From CAYNST01 sp964399955 (GTDB lineage: Bacteria > Pseudomonadota > Gammaproteobacteria > Pseudomonadales > Cellvibrionaceae): 14,953 bases of DNA. The notes beneath the pieces were generated by a model. That model worked only from the letters and a program-made list of their open reading frames with translations, searched no databases and had not been told where the DNA came from. Positions 7,469-14,654 of the stretch are shown piece by piece (the first letter of the stretch is position 1; each line of letters begins with the position of its first letter). The translations under genes and the position numbers were made by a program. The stretch spans positions 1 to 14,953 of the forward strand of contig CAYNST010000085.1 in the NCBI GenBank assembly GCA_964399955.1, written 5' to 3'.

Positions 7469-7948
7469 TTAACCCAGGCCCAGGCGCTGGTGCCATTCGG
7501 CCAGCGACTCCTGCGGATAGGCATCAACACACTGGTCTTGTTTGCCCGGCTGCGGCGCTACCCAATTGGCCTTGCTGCCAAGAAACATATGCGTGCGCTC
7601 CGGTGGCACCGGCAGGGGTGAATCAATGGCGGAGGCGAAGGGGTGCACCAGCTCTGGCCAGCGCGGGTCCCACAACCACAGGGCACTGCCACACTCGCCA
7701 CAAAAGTGGCGCCCTGCCGGGCTTGTTTGGGTTTTGCCGTCGTGGTCCAGTTTGGCGTGGTAAACCCGCACCCACTGCTGGCCCTGAACCTGGAGGCTGT
7801 CATGGTCCGCGCCCAGATTAATGGCGTAGCCACCGCCCCCGGCAGTTTTGCGGCAGATGGAACAGTAACAAAGGTTGAACGGATAGGGCTGCGATGAGTT
7901 GACAAAAAATTGAACCGCACCGCAGTGACAGGAACCGTGAAGCTGCAT
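7469..7948 (-). CDS. Gfa-like zinc protein (glutathione-dependent formaldehyde-activating / CENP-V family)
   Basis: A 159-residue protein of the Gfa family. The zinc ligands are all visible: CHCG (Cys7, Cys9), CYCSICRK (Cys27, Cys29, Cys32) and CGECGS (Cys83, Cys86). In studied Gfa, the first pair plus the last pair bind structural zinc and the middle three bind the second zinc. The family fold is a Mss4-like beta sandwich. True formaldehyde activation is shown for only a few members, so the substrate here is unknown; no formaldehyde or glutathione genes are adjacent. ATG at 7948 has a strong GGAGG 8 bases before it, which decides against the longer frame starting at 8002. A 5+5 inverted repeat lies just upstream of the ribosome binding site. 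Confidence 0.88.
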   Translation of the reverse strand: MQLHGSCHCGAVQFFVNSSQPYPFNLCYCSICRKTAGGGGYAINLGADHDSLQVQGQQWVRVYHAKLDHDGKTQTSPAGRHFCGECGSALWLWDPRWPELVHPFASAIDSPLPVPPERTHMFLGSKANWVAPQPGKQDQCVDAYPQESLAEWHQRLGLG

Positions 7949-7962
7949 GATGGTGACCTCCG

Positions 7963-7975
7963 TCCCGTACCGGGA
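7963..7975. promoter_or_regulatory. inverted repeat in the Gfa-like gene leader
   Basis: TCCCG (7963-7967), 3 bases, CGGGA (7971-7975). The 13-bp dyad ends about 6 bp upstream of the GGAGG ribosome binding site of the Gfa-like gene, a plausible operator or leader hairpin. No -10/-35 pair was recognised nearby. Weak support. Confidence 0.25.
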
Positions 7976-8004
7976 ATGCCGCTTTCCTGGATGCCGGCCC
8001 AAGC

Positions 8005-8026
8005 GGCCGCTGCAATGCGCGCGGCC
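8005..8026. other. GC-rich hairpin between the GNAT and Gfa-like genes
   Basis: GGCCGC (8005-8010) pairs with GCGGCC (8021-8026) across a 10-base loop. A 10-bp palindrome CCGGCGCCGG follows at 8028-8037. There is no T run. The elements sit in the gap of about 190 bp after the GNAT gene and could slow or protect a transcript. The rest of the gap shows no gene. Confidence 0.25.
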
Positions 8027-8135
8027 ACCGGCGCCGGGTTAAGTTTGGGCTAGATTGGATACGGCGGTTGCGCGGCTGCGGGTTTGCCCGAAGGTAGCTG
8101 GACCTTGCAGTGGTTTGACCGGGCTTGAATGAGAG

Positions 8136-8729
8136 CTAAGGCTCCAGTTGTTGGTATTGCTGCCATTCCTGGCGCGACAGGCCAAACAACAGGGCCGGTT
8201 CATCTTGTGCCGCCTCATCGGTAAGCTGGGTCACCGCCTGCTGATGAAAGCCCAGCTTGCGCAGCAACTTGAAAGCGGCGTAGTCCTGCACCGCAGCGCG
8301 GGCGGTGACCCGGCTAAGTGGAAACGGGTAATGAAAGCAGAAGCAGTAGGTGAGCAGCGCAGACAGTGCTTCGGCGGTGTAACCCTTGCCCCAGTATTGG
8401 CAGCCAAGGCCAAACAGCAGTTCGGCACTGCTGTCTACTTTGTCCTGTGTGGCAAAACCGCAAAAGCCCAGCAGTTGATTGGGCTGATCCCGCAGGGCAA
8501 GGCTCCAGGCGCAGCCGGGGGCCAGGTCTGCCGCCCAGGCGGCCAAGGGAGGGATTGCACCGCCCGCCGCGCCGGTGCTGGTTTGCCGCCCGTCAGCGGC
8601 CCACAGGGCAATGAGCTCCTCGCGCTCAACCTGGCGCAGCGTCAGCCGCTCCGTGGTTATCCGATGGAGTTGACGGATGTCGCGGGCCGACGCTTCGGCG
8701 GATTGCACGGCAAGAATATGAGTATGCAT
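8136..8729 (-). CDS. GNAT family N-acetyltransferase (RimJ/RimL type)
   Basis: A 197-residue acetyltransferase using acetyl-CoA; the acceptor is unknown. The opening TTERLTLRQV (residues 25-34) is typical of RimJ/RimL-like enzymes. The acetyl-CoA pyrophosphate loop is QYWGKGYTAEAL (111-122), following the strand AELLFGL. The usual C-terminal motif is present as AAFKLLRKLGF (151-161), with Ala where many family members have Asn-x-x-Ser. The ATG at 8729 is used; an upstream in-frame TTG at 8765 would add 12 residues. Neither has a Shine-Dalgarno sequence, so the start is uncertain. It lies 62 bp after the RND stop codon on the same strand, possibly as the tail of that operon. Confidence 0.82.
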   Translation of the reverse strand: MHTHILAVQSAEASARDIRQLHRITTERLTLRQVEREELIALWAADGRQTSTGAAGGAIPPLAAWAADLAPGCAWSLALRDQPNQLLGFCGFATQDKVDSSAELLFGLGCQYWGKGYTAEALSALLTYCFCFHYPFPLSRVTARAAVQDYAAFKLLRKLGFHQQAVTQLTDEAAQDEPALLFGLSRQEWQQYQQLEP

Positions 8730-8735
8730 GCGCAA

Positions 8736-8765
8736 GGTATAGACGCTATTGGCGGGTTTTTCCAA
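8736..8765 (-). promoter_or_regulatory. possible promoter giving a leaderless GNAT transcript
   Basis: TTGGAA (8760-8765), an 18-base spacer and TATACC (8736-8741) place the expected transcription start at or next to the ATG at 8729. Each box matches consensus at only 4 of 6 bases. The absence of a ribosome binding site before 8729 fits a leaderless mRNA. Inference. Confidence 0.25.
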
Positions 8766-8791
8766 TTTTTTTGCAAGTAATTATTCGGATC

Positions 8792-11200
8792 TTACAACTT
8801 TGCCGCCTCAGCCCCGTTGGCGGCCCGCCGGCCCACAAAACGCTGCAACAGCACCGGCAGAATACTCATGTTGCTGAGCAGGGCCACCACCATGGCAAAA
8901 GCCGTCAGCAGGCCAAACATGACACTGGGAACAAAGTCGGAAAACATCAGCGCCGAAAACCCCACGGCAATGATCACCGTGGTGTAGATCATGGCGTAGC
9001 CCACCGACAGGTGCGCGCGCGCCACCGCCTGCTGAGGGTCACTTTGCAACTCCTCCTGATAGCGGTGCACGTAGTGAATGGTATTGTCCATGGAGATGCC
9101 CATGGCCACGGCGGCTATGGTGATGGTCATCAGGTCCAGAGGAATGCCGGCCAGCCCCATCACACCAAAAATGGACGCGGTGGTAATGACGTTGGGCACC
9201 AGACTGATCAACGCCAGGGTGAAGCTGCGAAACACCACCAGCAATACAAGAATCATGGCCAGGTACACAATGCCCAGGGTGGTGAACTGCGAGCGCACCA
9301 GGCTGGAGAGAATATCCTCATAGAGCACAAACAGGTTGGTAAGGGTGTAGTGCTCTGGTGCAATGCCCAGCGCTGCCATGTCGTCGTGAATGGACTGCAG
9401 CAGCTGGGCCCGGTTCAGCCCCTCCGTGGTGTCTTGAATGCGGGCGCTGATGCGCACCTGATGCGCCGCCTCATTGAAATAGCTGCCAAACAAATCCTGC
9501 CGCAGGGCTTTGTCCAGCACCCGGTAGAAAGCGGTCAGCTCGTATTCCGTCAGTGGCCGGTTGGCCACCGTGGCGGCAATGGTGGTGAAGTCGTAAACCG
9601 AGGTGATATTGCCAATGCCCTCTTTTTTACTCAGGCCGGTCTGAATGGCGCCAATGGTTTCTACCGCCTCCGCAGTGAGGATCAAACTGCCTTTGCGCTG
9701 CTCGGGCGGCACGGTATAGAGCAGGTCGAAGGGTGTGGAGCCGCCAAACTCCTGGTCAATAAACGACAGCTCGCGGTACACATCTGTGCCGCTGTCAAAA
9801 TAGTCCAGAAAGCTGTTCTCCGCCGTCAACCGCAGTATGCCGGCCACCCCCGCCCCCAGCACCAGACAGGCCGTGATCACCAGCACCGCCGGGTGCGAGC
9901 GGACCAGTCCCACGCTGCCGTTGATTGCCCGCTCCACCGGCCGGTTTTTGGCAACGCTGACGGGCCTGGAGAAGAAAGCCAGCAGCAAGGCGGGAAACAG
10001 CACCAGCCCCACAAAGAAGGTCACCAGAATGGCCAATACCATCATCCAGCCAAAGCTGATGACCGGCTGCACACCACTGGCAATCAAGGAGCCAAAACCA
10101 ATGCCGGTGGTGAGCCCGGCATAGAAGCTGGGCTTGAGCTTGCGTTTCAGCATCTCCAGTACCCGGGCACCGGGCTCTTTGTCGGCGTAGTGCTCGGCCA
10201 GCTCCTGATACTGCACCACCAGGTGAATGACCACCGCCAGGGTCAAAATAATTTGCAGGGCAATGACATTGGCAGAGATCACCGTCACCCGCAGCCCCAG
10301 CCCGCCCAACAGGCCCAGAGTCATCAGCACGCTCACGCCGCAGCAAAGCATGGGCAGGACCACCCAGCGTATGCGCCGGAACAGCAAATAGAGAATAACG
10401 CAAACAATCAGGGCGATGACCGACCCAAACAACAGCAGATCGCTGCGAATAATTTGAATCAACTGGTGCGCCAGCAGGTTGCCGCCACCCAGGTAAAAGG
10501 TGCCCGCTTGTTGGTAGTTGTTAATGTGCGCACGGAGCGCGTCTATCTCCTGCGCCCGGGTGCTATTCAGTTGCTCCTGCAGCAGGCTGCGCTGCTCGCG
10601 CAGACTGTCTAATTGTATTTGCTCTATGTCATTCAGGTCCCGCTCCAGCAGGTGGCTTTCTATGGCAACAATTTGTTGTTCCAGCTCCTGCAGCGGGCCA
10701 TCGGCTGCAAACACCACCTGGATGGAAAGCGCCGTCTTGGCCTTGTTGAACAACAGGTCTTCGTAAAGGGGATGGTTGGTGAGTTTTTTTTCAAATTCGT
10801 CGGCGGGGTAGCGCTGCCGCTCCCAGGTGAGGTCGTCCGGCTCGAAGTCGTCCTCCAGGGAATTCAACCCGGTAAACAGCGGCACGTTGATCAGGCTGCG
10901 CACGGCTGCCACACGCGGGATTTGCTGGATGTCGGCGGACAGATCCTCAAGCACGCTGAGGTTGCTGTTGGCAAAGATGCTGCCCTCATGCGGCTTGAAC
11001 GCCACCAGTATGAACTCGTCGGACCCATAGCGCAGGCTTGCCTGCTGGGCCACCAGATAATGGCGGTTGCCCTCTGTAAGCAAGGTATCTGCCGAGGCAT
11101 CAATGCGAAACTTGCCGATCTGCAGGCCCAGAAACACCATCAGCAGCAGAAAGCCGGCAATAACACCATAGGCCGTTTTGTTCAGGGCTGCGCTATTCAC
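8792..11200 (-). CDS. MMPL/RND family inner-membrane transporter, probably lipid-related
   Basis: An 802-residue RND-superfamily protein with the two-fold layout of MMPL/HpnN-like exporters. Each half has one membrane helix (about 12-30 and 437-457), a large periplasmic loop and a five-helix bundle (about 256-410 and 640-790). The second half keeps the family motif MGISMDNTIHYVHRYQEE, with Asp705 in the proton-relay position. The matching helix of the first half (LTLAVVIHLVVQY, about 319-331) has no Asp. The first periplasmic loop contains a probable coiled coil, about residues 168-231, rich in Glu, Gln, Leu and Arg. Start is GTG at 11200, inside the last codons of mlaA (8-bp overlap), implying translational coupling. 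This pairing suggests export of a membrane lipid or hydrophobic compound toward the outer membrane; the substrate is not known. Confidence 0.9.
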   Translation of the reverse strand: MNSAALNKTAYGVIAGFLLLMVFLGLQIGKFRIDASADTLLTEGNRHYLVAQQASLRYGSDEFILVAFKPHEGSIFANSNLSVLEDLSADIQQIPRVAAVRSLINVPLFTGLNSLEDDFEPDDLTWERQRYPADEFEKKLTNHPLYEDLLFNKAKTALSIQVVFAADGPLQELEQQIVAIESHLLERDLNDIEQIQLDSLREQRSLLQEQLNSTRAQEIDALRAHINNYQQAGTFYLGGGNLLAHQLIQIIRSDLLLFGSVIALIVCVILYLLFRRIRWVVLPMLCCGVSVLMTLGLLGGLGLRVTVISANVIALQIILTLAVVIHLVVQYQELAEHYADKEPGARVLEMLKRKLKPSFYAGLTTGIGFGSLIASGVQPVISFGWMMVLAILVTFFVGLVLFPALLLAFFSRPVSVAKNRPVERAINGSVGLVRSHPAVLVITACLVLGAGVAGILRLTAENSFLDYFDSGTDVYRELSFIDQEFGGSTPFDLLYTVPPEQRKGSLILTAEAVETIGAIQTGLSKKEGIGNITSVYDFTTIAATVANRPLTEYELTAFYRVLDKALRQDLFGSYFNEAAHQVRISARIQDTTEGLNRAQLLQSIHDDMAALGIAPEHYTLTNLFVLYEDILSSLVRSQFTTLGIVYLAMILVLLVVFRSFTLALISLVPNVITTASIFGVMGLAGIPLDLMTITIAAVAMGISMDNTIHYVHRYQEELQSDPQQAVARAHLSVGYAMIYTTVIIAVGFSALMFSDFVPSVMFGLLTAFAMVVALLSNMSILPVLLQRFVGRRAANGAEAAKL

Positions 11201-12029
11201 TTAGCGGCTGCTCACCGGCAGGCGGTGCTCTTTCAAAAACCTGCAGGCCGTGACGGCGAAGCTCGGCGTCGCGTTGGACCTGTTGCAGATAAAAATTGCG
11301 CACGAACAGGTAGGGGTCGTCCACTTCCCCAACCAGATCAGGATAGCGCTCAAGGATGGGCGCCAGTTCCTGAAAACTGTCGGCCGCGCGCACCACACTG
11401 CCGGTCGTGCGATCGGTGACAAAATACACCGGATGAGCCAGGTAGTCGAACAGCAGCGAGGTGCCGTTGCGCAGATCGCTGGGCCCCAGAATGGGTAACA
11501 CCAGGTAGGCGCCGTAGCCGGCACCGTAGGTGGTGAGCGTGTCGGCGAAGGTGGCGGGCTGGTGCTCCAAGCCCCACTGGCTGGCAGCCGGGTCAAACAG
11601 CCCGAGCAAACCCAGGGTAGAGTTGATACCAAAACGCAGCAGGTTTTTACCGGCGGCGGCAGGCTGCCCCTGCAGCAGATGGTTGACGCCGTCCAGCGGC
11701 TCGCGCAGGTTGTTGAAAAACTGGCCTATGTGTTTGCGGGCCGGTTGCGGCAGCTTGCGGTACCCTTTGCCGACCGGCGACAGGACGTAGCGATAACTCA
11801 CATCATTGAAGCGGAAGATGGGCCGGTTGAGCCATTGCAGCGGGTCCTTGTAGTCGTTGTAACTGACCACCGTGGGCATACCGCCCTCACCAAACCGCCC
11901 TTCTTCATAAGGGCCAGGCACCTCAGCGGCGCTGTGATCGTCTTGCGCGGGCGCACTGGCGCAGCCGGTAACAAGTAAAATCAGGCAGCAAAGCGCCGTT
12001 CGGCGAAAGCAGCAAGTTTTATTACGCAT
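11193..12029 (-). CDS. mlaA: MlaA/VacJ family outer-membrane lipoprotein
   Basis: A 278-residue lipoprotein. The signal peptide ends at LLVTGC with lipidated Cys23 and Ala at +2, predicting the outer membrane. Family blocks are in order: DPLQWLNRPIFRFND (62-76), FFNNLREPLDGVNHLLQG (104-121), RFGINSTLGLLGLFDPA (132-148), GAYLVLPILGPSDLR (173-187). In the Mla pathway MlaA removes phospholipids misplaced in the outer leaflet and works with MlaC and the MlaFEDB transporter; none of those genes is in this window. The partner here is the overlapping RND transporter gene. ATG at 12029 was chosen because GGAA lies 6 bases upstream and a proper signal peptide starts there; an ATG at 12047 and the frame start at 12116 lack both. 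Residues after about 240 are specific to this protein. Confidence 0.93.
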   Translation of the reverse strand: MRNKTCCFRRTALCCLILLVTGCASAPAQDDHSAAEVPGPYEEGRFGEGGMPTVVSYNDYKDPLQWLNRPIFRFNDVSYRYVLSPVGKGYRKLPQPARKHIGQFFNNLREPLDGVNHLLQGQPAAAGKNLLRFGINSTLGLLGLFDPAASQWGLEHQPATFADTLTTYGAGYGAYLVLPILGPSDLRNGTSLLFDYLAHPVYFVTDRTTGSVVRAADSFQELAPILERYPDLVGEVDDPYLFVRNFYLQQVQRDAELRRHGLQVFERAPPAGEQPLSE

Positions 12030-12053
12030 TAGTGTTCCAAAAGCCATTGGGGT

Positions 12054-12083
12054 TAACAACTGCTGATTGGACAGTACTGTCAC
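12054..12083 (-). promoter_or_regulatory. possible promoter of mlaA with an overlapping palindrome
   Basis: GTGACA (12078-12083; 5 of 6 matches to the -35 consensus), an 18-base spacer and TTGTTA (12054-12059; a poor -10) would start transcription about 18 bases before the mlaA ATG, leaving the GGAA ribosome binding site in the leader. The perfect 12-bp palindrome GACAGTACTGTC (12070-12081) overlaps the -35 box and spacer, where a repressor would bind. The palindrome is seen directly; the promoter call is weak. Confidence 0.35.
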
Positions 12084-12153
12084 AGCAATGCGAATAGTTA
12101 CGTGCAGCAGAAGCAAAGCGGCCTACTTTACGGTTTGCTGGACCAGACAAGGC

Positions 12154-12171
12154 GCCGGGAGCGGACCCGGC
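12154..12171. repeat. perfect hairpin 1 of 3 between the host-attachment gene and mlaA
   Basis: GCCGGG (12154-12159) and CCCGGC (12166-12171) form a 6-bp stem with a 6-base loop. It is the first of three inverted repeats in about 100 bp of the 229-bp gap, which has no gene. No T run is present. Confidence 0.45.
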
Positions 12172-12200
12172 CTAACGGGAATGCGCCCACCGAAACGACC

Positions 12201-12225
12201 AACGGCACCCGCGGAGGATGCCGTT
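12201..12225. repeat. perfect hairpin 2 of 3
   Basis: AACGGCA (12201-12207) and TGCCGTT (12219-12225) form a 7-bp stem with an 11-base loop. Its right arm directly abuts the left arm of hairpin 3, so on RNA the two would stack coaxially. Confidence 0.45.
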
Positions 12226-12256
12226 GCCGGTTATGGCTCAAGCGCCTTCAACCGGC
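12226..12256. repeat. perfect hairpin 3 of 3, next to the host-attachment gene stop
   Basis: GCCGGTT (12226-12232) and AACCGGC (12250-12256) form a 7-bp stem around a 17-base loop that can fold further (GGC with GCC). It ends 3 bases past the TAA of the host-attachment gene, so it may act as that transcript's 3' end or protect it. There is no T run, so intrinsic termination is doubtful. Confidence 0.45.
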
Positions 12257-12258
12257 CA

Positions 12259-12714
12259 TTAATGAATATTCAGCACGCCTTGCAAATGCTCACGCACCTC
12301 ATGCAAGGGCATATTGGTCAGGTTTTTATTTAGCTCCGCAGAGATTTTCTTTTCCACGTTGGGCGAAACCGCCTTGCGGAAGTCACCCAACGCCCTGGGT
12401 GCGGCCGCCACGACCAGGTGATCAAATTCGTCCCTGTGCTTATCCAGAAAGTCCGCCACACTGGCGACAAATTTGCTTTCCTCGTGCTGGTGCGGGTCGG
12501 TGGGTGGGTCCATGGCGCTGCGCCCTTCGCTAATGCCTTTGCCGGCAAAGCTGCGCCCGCGCCGATCGGTAACCAGCTCACTGGTTTTAAGGTTGGGCTG
12601 GGACATCTGCGCGTCGGGGACGGGCTCCAGCTCGTCGTCGGGGCCGGTATAGCGCACAATATTTGATTTGGCACCGTCGGCAATTACTATCCAGGTTCTA
12701 TCGTCAGCAACCAT
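12259..12714 (-). CDS. host-attachment-protein family (Host_attach; eRF1-like fold)
   Basis: A 151-residue cytosolic protein of the family first named for Agrobacterium attachment to plant cells, now seen widely and related by fold to bacterial release-factor-like domains. Typical features are the opening TWIVIADGAKSNIVRY (7-22), TDRRGRSFAG (49-58), a His/Glu region before FVASVADFLDKH (82-93), HLVVAAAPRALGDFR (99-113) and the C-terminal E(L)NKNLTNMPLHEVREHL block. The molecular function is not established, and the attachment name need not apply here. ATG at 12714 follows GAGAGG with a 5-6 base gap. A sigma-54-like promoter element lies about 70 bp upstream. It is probably transcribed alone, between lctP and mlaA. 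Confidence 0.88.
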   Translation of the reverse strand: MVADDRTWIVIADGAKSNIVRYTGPDDELEPVPDAQMSQPNLKTSELVTDRRGRSFAGKGISEGRSAMDPPTDPHQHEESKFVASVADFLDKHRDEFDHLVVAAAPRALGDFRKAVSPNVEKKISAELNKNLTNMPLHEVREHLQGVLNIH

Positions 12715-12783
12715 ATTAGCCTCTCTTCTTGTGTGATGAGTTCAAGCAGTTCTGGCCTTAACCAAAGCCCTTTGAAGAAGTAA

Positions 12784-12799
12784 TGCTTAATTCGTGCCA
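12784..12799 (-). promoter_or_regulatory. candidate sigma-54 promoter of the host-attachment gene
   Basis: On the minus strand the sequence reads TGGCACGAATTAAGCA. The -24 half TGGCACG matches the RpoN consensus exactly, and GG-N10-GC spacing is preserved; the -12 half is AAGCA instead of TTGCA. A start about 12 bases downstream (near 12773) would give a leader of about 60 bases with a good ribosome binding site. An enhancer-binding protein site would be expected further upstream but was not identified. Match by eye. Confidence 0.5.
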
Positions 12800-12861
12800 C
12801 CAAAAATGGCGCCGCTGCCTGGACCCGCGCGCCGGCTATTGGCAAATTGCGGCCCCGTGGT

Positions 12862-12895
12862 TGCAAGGGTTACACCTTTGCATGCGTTGTTACAC
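12862..12895. promoter_or_regulatory. imperfect dyad and direct repeats upstream of the sigma-54-like element
   Basis: TGCAAGG (12862-12868) and CCTTTGCA (12875-12882) form a dyad with one extra base. GTTACAC also occurs twice (12869-12875 and 12889-12895), 20 bp apart. They lie 65-110 bp upstream of the sigma-54-like element, a reasonable place for an activator site. No known regulator motif was recognised. Confidence 0.25.
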
Positions 12896-12954
12896 AATAA
12901 TCAATTGGGCTGCGAAGGCGCTGAAGAGATCTTCCTTTGAGATGCTGAAGGGTC

Positions 12955-12977
12955 AAGCGCCCAAACCCAACCCGCTT
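12955..12977 (-). terminator. weak hairpin after lctP
   Basis: AAGCG (12955-12959) and CGCTT (12973-12977) form a 5-bp stem with a 13-base loop about 6 bp past the lctP stop codon. It lacks a T run, so it is at best a weak terminator. Confidence 0.2.
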
Positions 12978-12982
12978 GGGAG

Positions 12983-14587
12983 TCAGAGCCCGGGGAAAAC
13001 CGCCAGTGCCAGCATGGCGCACAGACCTGCCGCGAAGCAGTAATAGAGCATCGGACCCACGGTGAAACGAATGATCTGTCCCTCTTTGCCTACCAAACCT
13101 ACCACCGATGCAGCCGCAACCACATTGAGCACGCTGATCATATTCCCGGCGTTACTGCCCAGCACCTGCAGGGCAATGACAAGGTGGCGCGGCAGGTCCA
13201 GTTGCTCGGCCACGGAGGATTGAAAACCGGAAAACATCATATTGGAAAAGGTGGCGGAACCGGCGACAAAGGCACCCAAGGCACCCACGAAAGGCGCAGC
13301 CAGCGGCCAGGACTGAGTAAAGGTGCCGGCCGCCAGGGCGGCAAGCTCCAGCGGCATGGACTGCAGGCCCGCGCTGTTCTGGTCGGAGTATAAAAAGATA
13401 CGCACCATGGGCACGGCGGTGGCAAGCGCTATGGCGGTGGGGATCATGCGCGTCAGGCTTGCGCGCCAGGCGTCGCCCAGGTCCCGCCGCCTGCCGCCCT
13501 GTAGCCATCCGGCCAGCAAAGCCACCACCACAAACAGAGTGCCCGGCAGATAGAGCGGGCGGAAGCCGTTGCTGATGCCTGTGTTCAGAATATCGCCGGT
13601 GTGAACCTCCCACAGGTTCAGCCAGGCGCGAAACGGCAGCAGATCCACGCGCGTCAACACCAGCAACAGAGCCACCAGAATGTAGGGCATCCAGGCGCGC
13701 AAAAGCGGCATTTGTGCTTCAATTTTTACCTGCGCCCGTGGCACCTCATTGGCAAAACGCCAGGGGTGTGCGGGAGTGAGCCAATTGCGCCGGGCAAACA
13801 GGGTGGTGAGTGCCAGGCCCGCCAAACCGCCGAGGATAGACGGAAACTCCGGCCCCAGAAAGCGCGCCACCAGCCAGGCCGGCACGGTAAAGCCGAAACC
13901 GGCCAAGAGGGCAAAGGGCCAGGCCTGCAGGCCTTCCCGCCAGGAGCGCGCCGCACCAAAAAAGCGGGTGAGCATGGCACACATCAACAGCGGCAAGGTG
14001 GTGGCCACCACCAGGTCAATGCTGATGGTGGTGACACTGACCTGCTGTAGAAACTCGGGCGTTGCGTCACTGACGCCCTGCCCGACCCCGATCAGTACCG
14101 GCGTGCCCACGGCGCCAAATGACACCGGGCTTGAGTCCGCGATCAGGGCCATGGTCACCGCCGCCAAAGGCGGAAAGCCAAGTGCTACCAGCAGCGGCGC
14201 GGCAATGGCCGCAGGTGTACCAAAACCCGATGCGCCCTCCAGAAAGGCGCCAAACGACCAGGCAATGATAATGGCCTGAATGCGCCGGTCCTCGGATATG
14301 GAGACAAAGCCACCGCGAATGCTGTCTATAGCCCCGGTGGCTCTGAGTGTATTGAGCAGGACGATGGCACCAAACACAATCCACAGCACCGACAGGGCCA
14401 CAAACAGACCTTCCAGCACGGCGGCGGCGATGCGCACGGGCGCGACCTGCCAGATGCCGTAGGCCACCAGCATCATCGCCACCAGGCTGAGCGGCATGGC
14501 CCGCGTGGCCGGCAGGCGCATGATCACCAGCAGCAGAAAAACCATGATGACGGGAGTGGTGGCGGCAAAGATCTGAACAAGTGTCAT
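12983..14587 (-). CDS. lctP: L-lactate permease (LctP family)
   Basis: A 534-residue inner-membrane carrier with about 12-14 helices, expected to bring in L-lactate (and often D-lactate or glycolate) with protons. Family blocks are clear: GAFLEGASGFGTPAAIAAPL (about 113-132), DSSPVSFGAVGTPVLIGVG (about 151-169), GALGAFVAGSATFSNMMFSG (about 438-457) and SNAGNMISVLNVVAAASVVG near the C-terminus. The end, YYCFAAGLCAMLALAVF, is a final helix. The start at 14587 matches the family's usual N-terminus (LQIFAATTPVIMVF-like), but no Shine-Dalgarno sequence precedes it. No lactate dehydrogenase, LutABC or regulator gene is in view; the next gene downstream is unrelated. Without neighbours the exact substrate is inferred from family only. 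Confidence 0.92.
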   Translation of the reverse strand: MTLVQIFAATTPVIMVFLLLVIMRLPATRAMPLSLVAMMLVAYGIWQVAPVRIAAAVLEGLFVALSVLWIVFGAIVLLNTLRATGAIDSIRGGFVSISEDRRIQAIIIAWSFGAFLEGASGFGTPAAIAAPLLVALGFPPLAAVTMALIADSSPVSFGAVGTPVLIGVGQGVSDATPEFLQQVSVTTISIDLVVATTLPLLMCAMLTRFFGAARSWREGLQAWPFALLAGFGFTVPAWLVARFLGPEFPSILGGLAGLALTTLFARRNWLTPAHPWRFANEVPRAQVKIEAQMPLLRAWMPYILVALLLVLTRVDLLPFRAWLNLWEVHTGDILNTGISNGFRPLYLPGTLFVVVALLAGWLQGGRRRDLGDAWRASLTRMIPTAIALATAVPMVRIFLYSDQNSAGLQSMPLELAALAAGTFTQSWPLAAPFVGALGAFVAGSATFSNMMFSGFQSSVAEQLDLPRHLVIALQVLGSNAGNMISVLNVVAAASVVGLVGKEGQIIRFTVGPMLYYCFAAGLCAMLALAVFPGL

Positions 14588-14623
14588 AAGAGGAACAGCT
14601 GATAGCGGCAGTGGAAGACAGGC

Positions 14624-14654
14624 AATATACCATTCCCACCCAAGGCCCCGTCAA
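14624..14654 (-). promoter_or_regulatory. probable sigma-70-type promoter of lctP
   Basis: TTGACG (14649-14654) and TATATT (14624-14629) each match consensus at 5 of 6 bases, but the spacer is 19 bases, longer than the ideal 17. Transcription would start near 14617, giving a leader of about 30 bases with no evident ribosome binding site. Confidence 0.45.

Noticed and set aside
8771..10612. Plus-strand open frame of 613 codons opposite the RND gene
   Set aside because: It is rich in His, Gln and Gly with no domain features, and mirrors the codon pattern of the RND gene on the other strand; it is an antisense shadow in GC-rich DNA.
12924..12935. GAAGAGATCTTC near-palindrome in the lctP to host-attachment gap
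   Set aside because: The centre leaves only a 2-base loop and no promoter element is aligned to it; likely chance.
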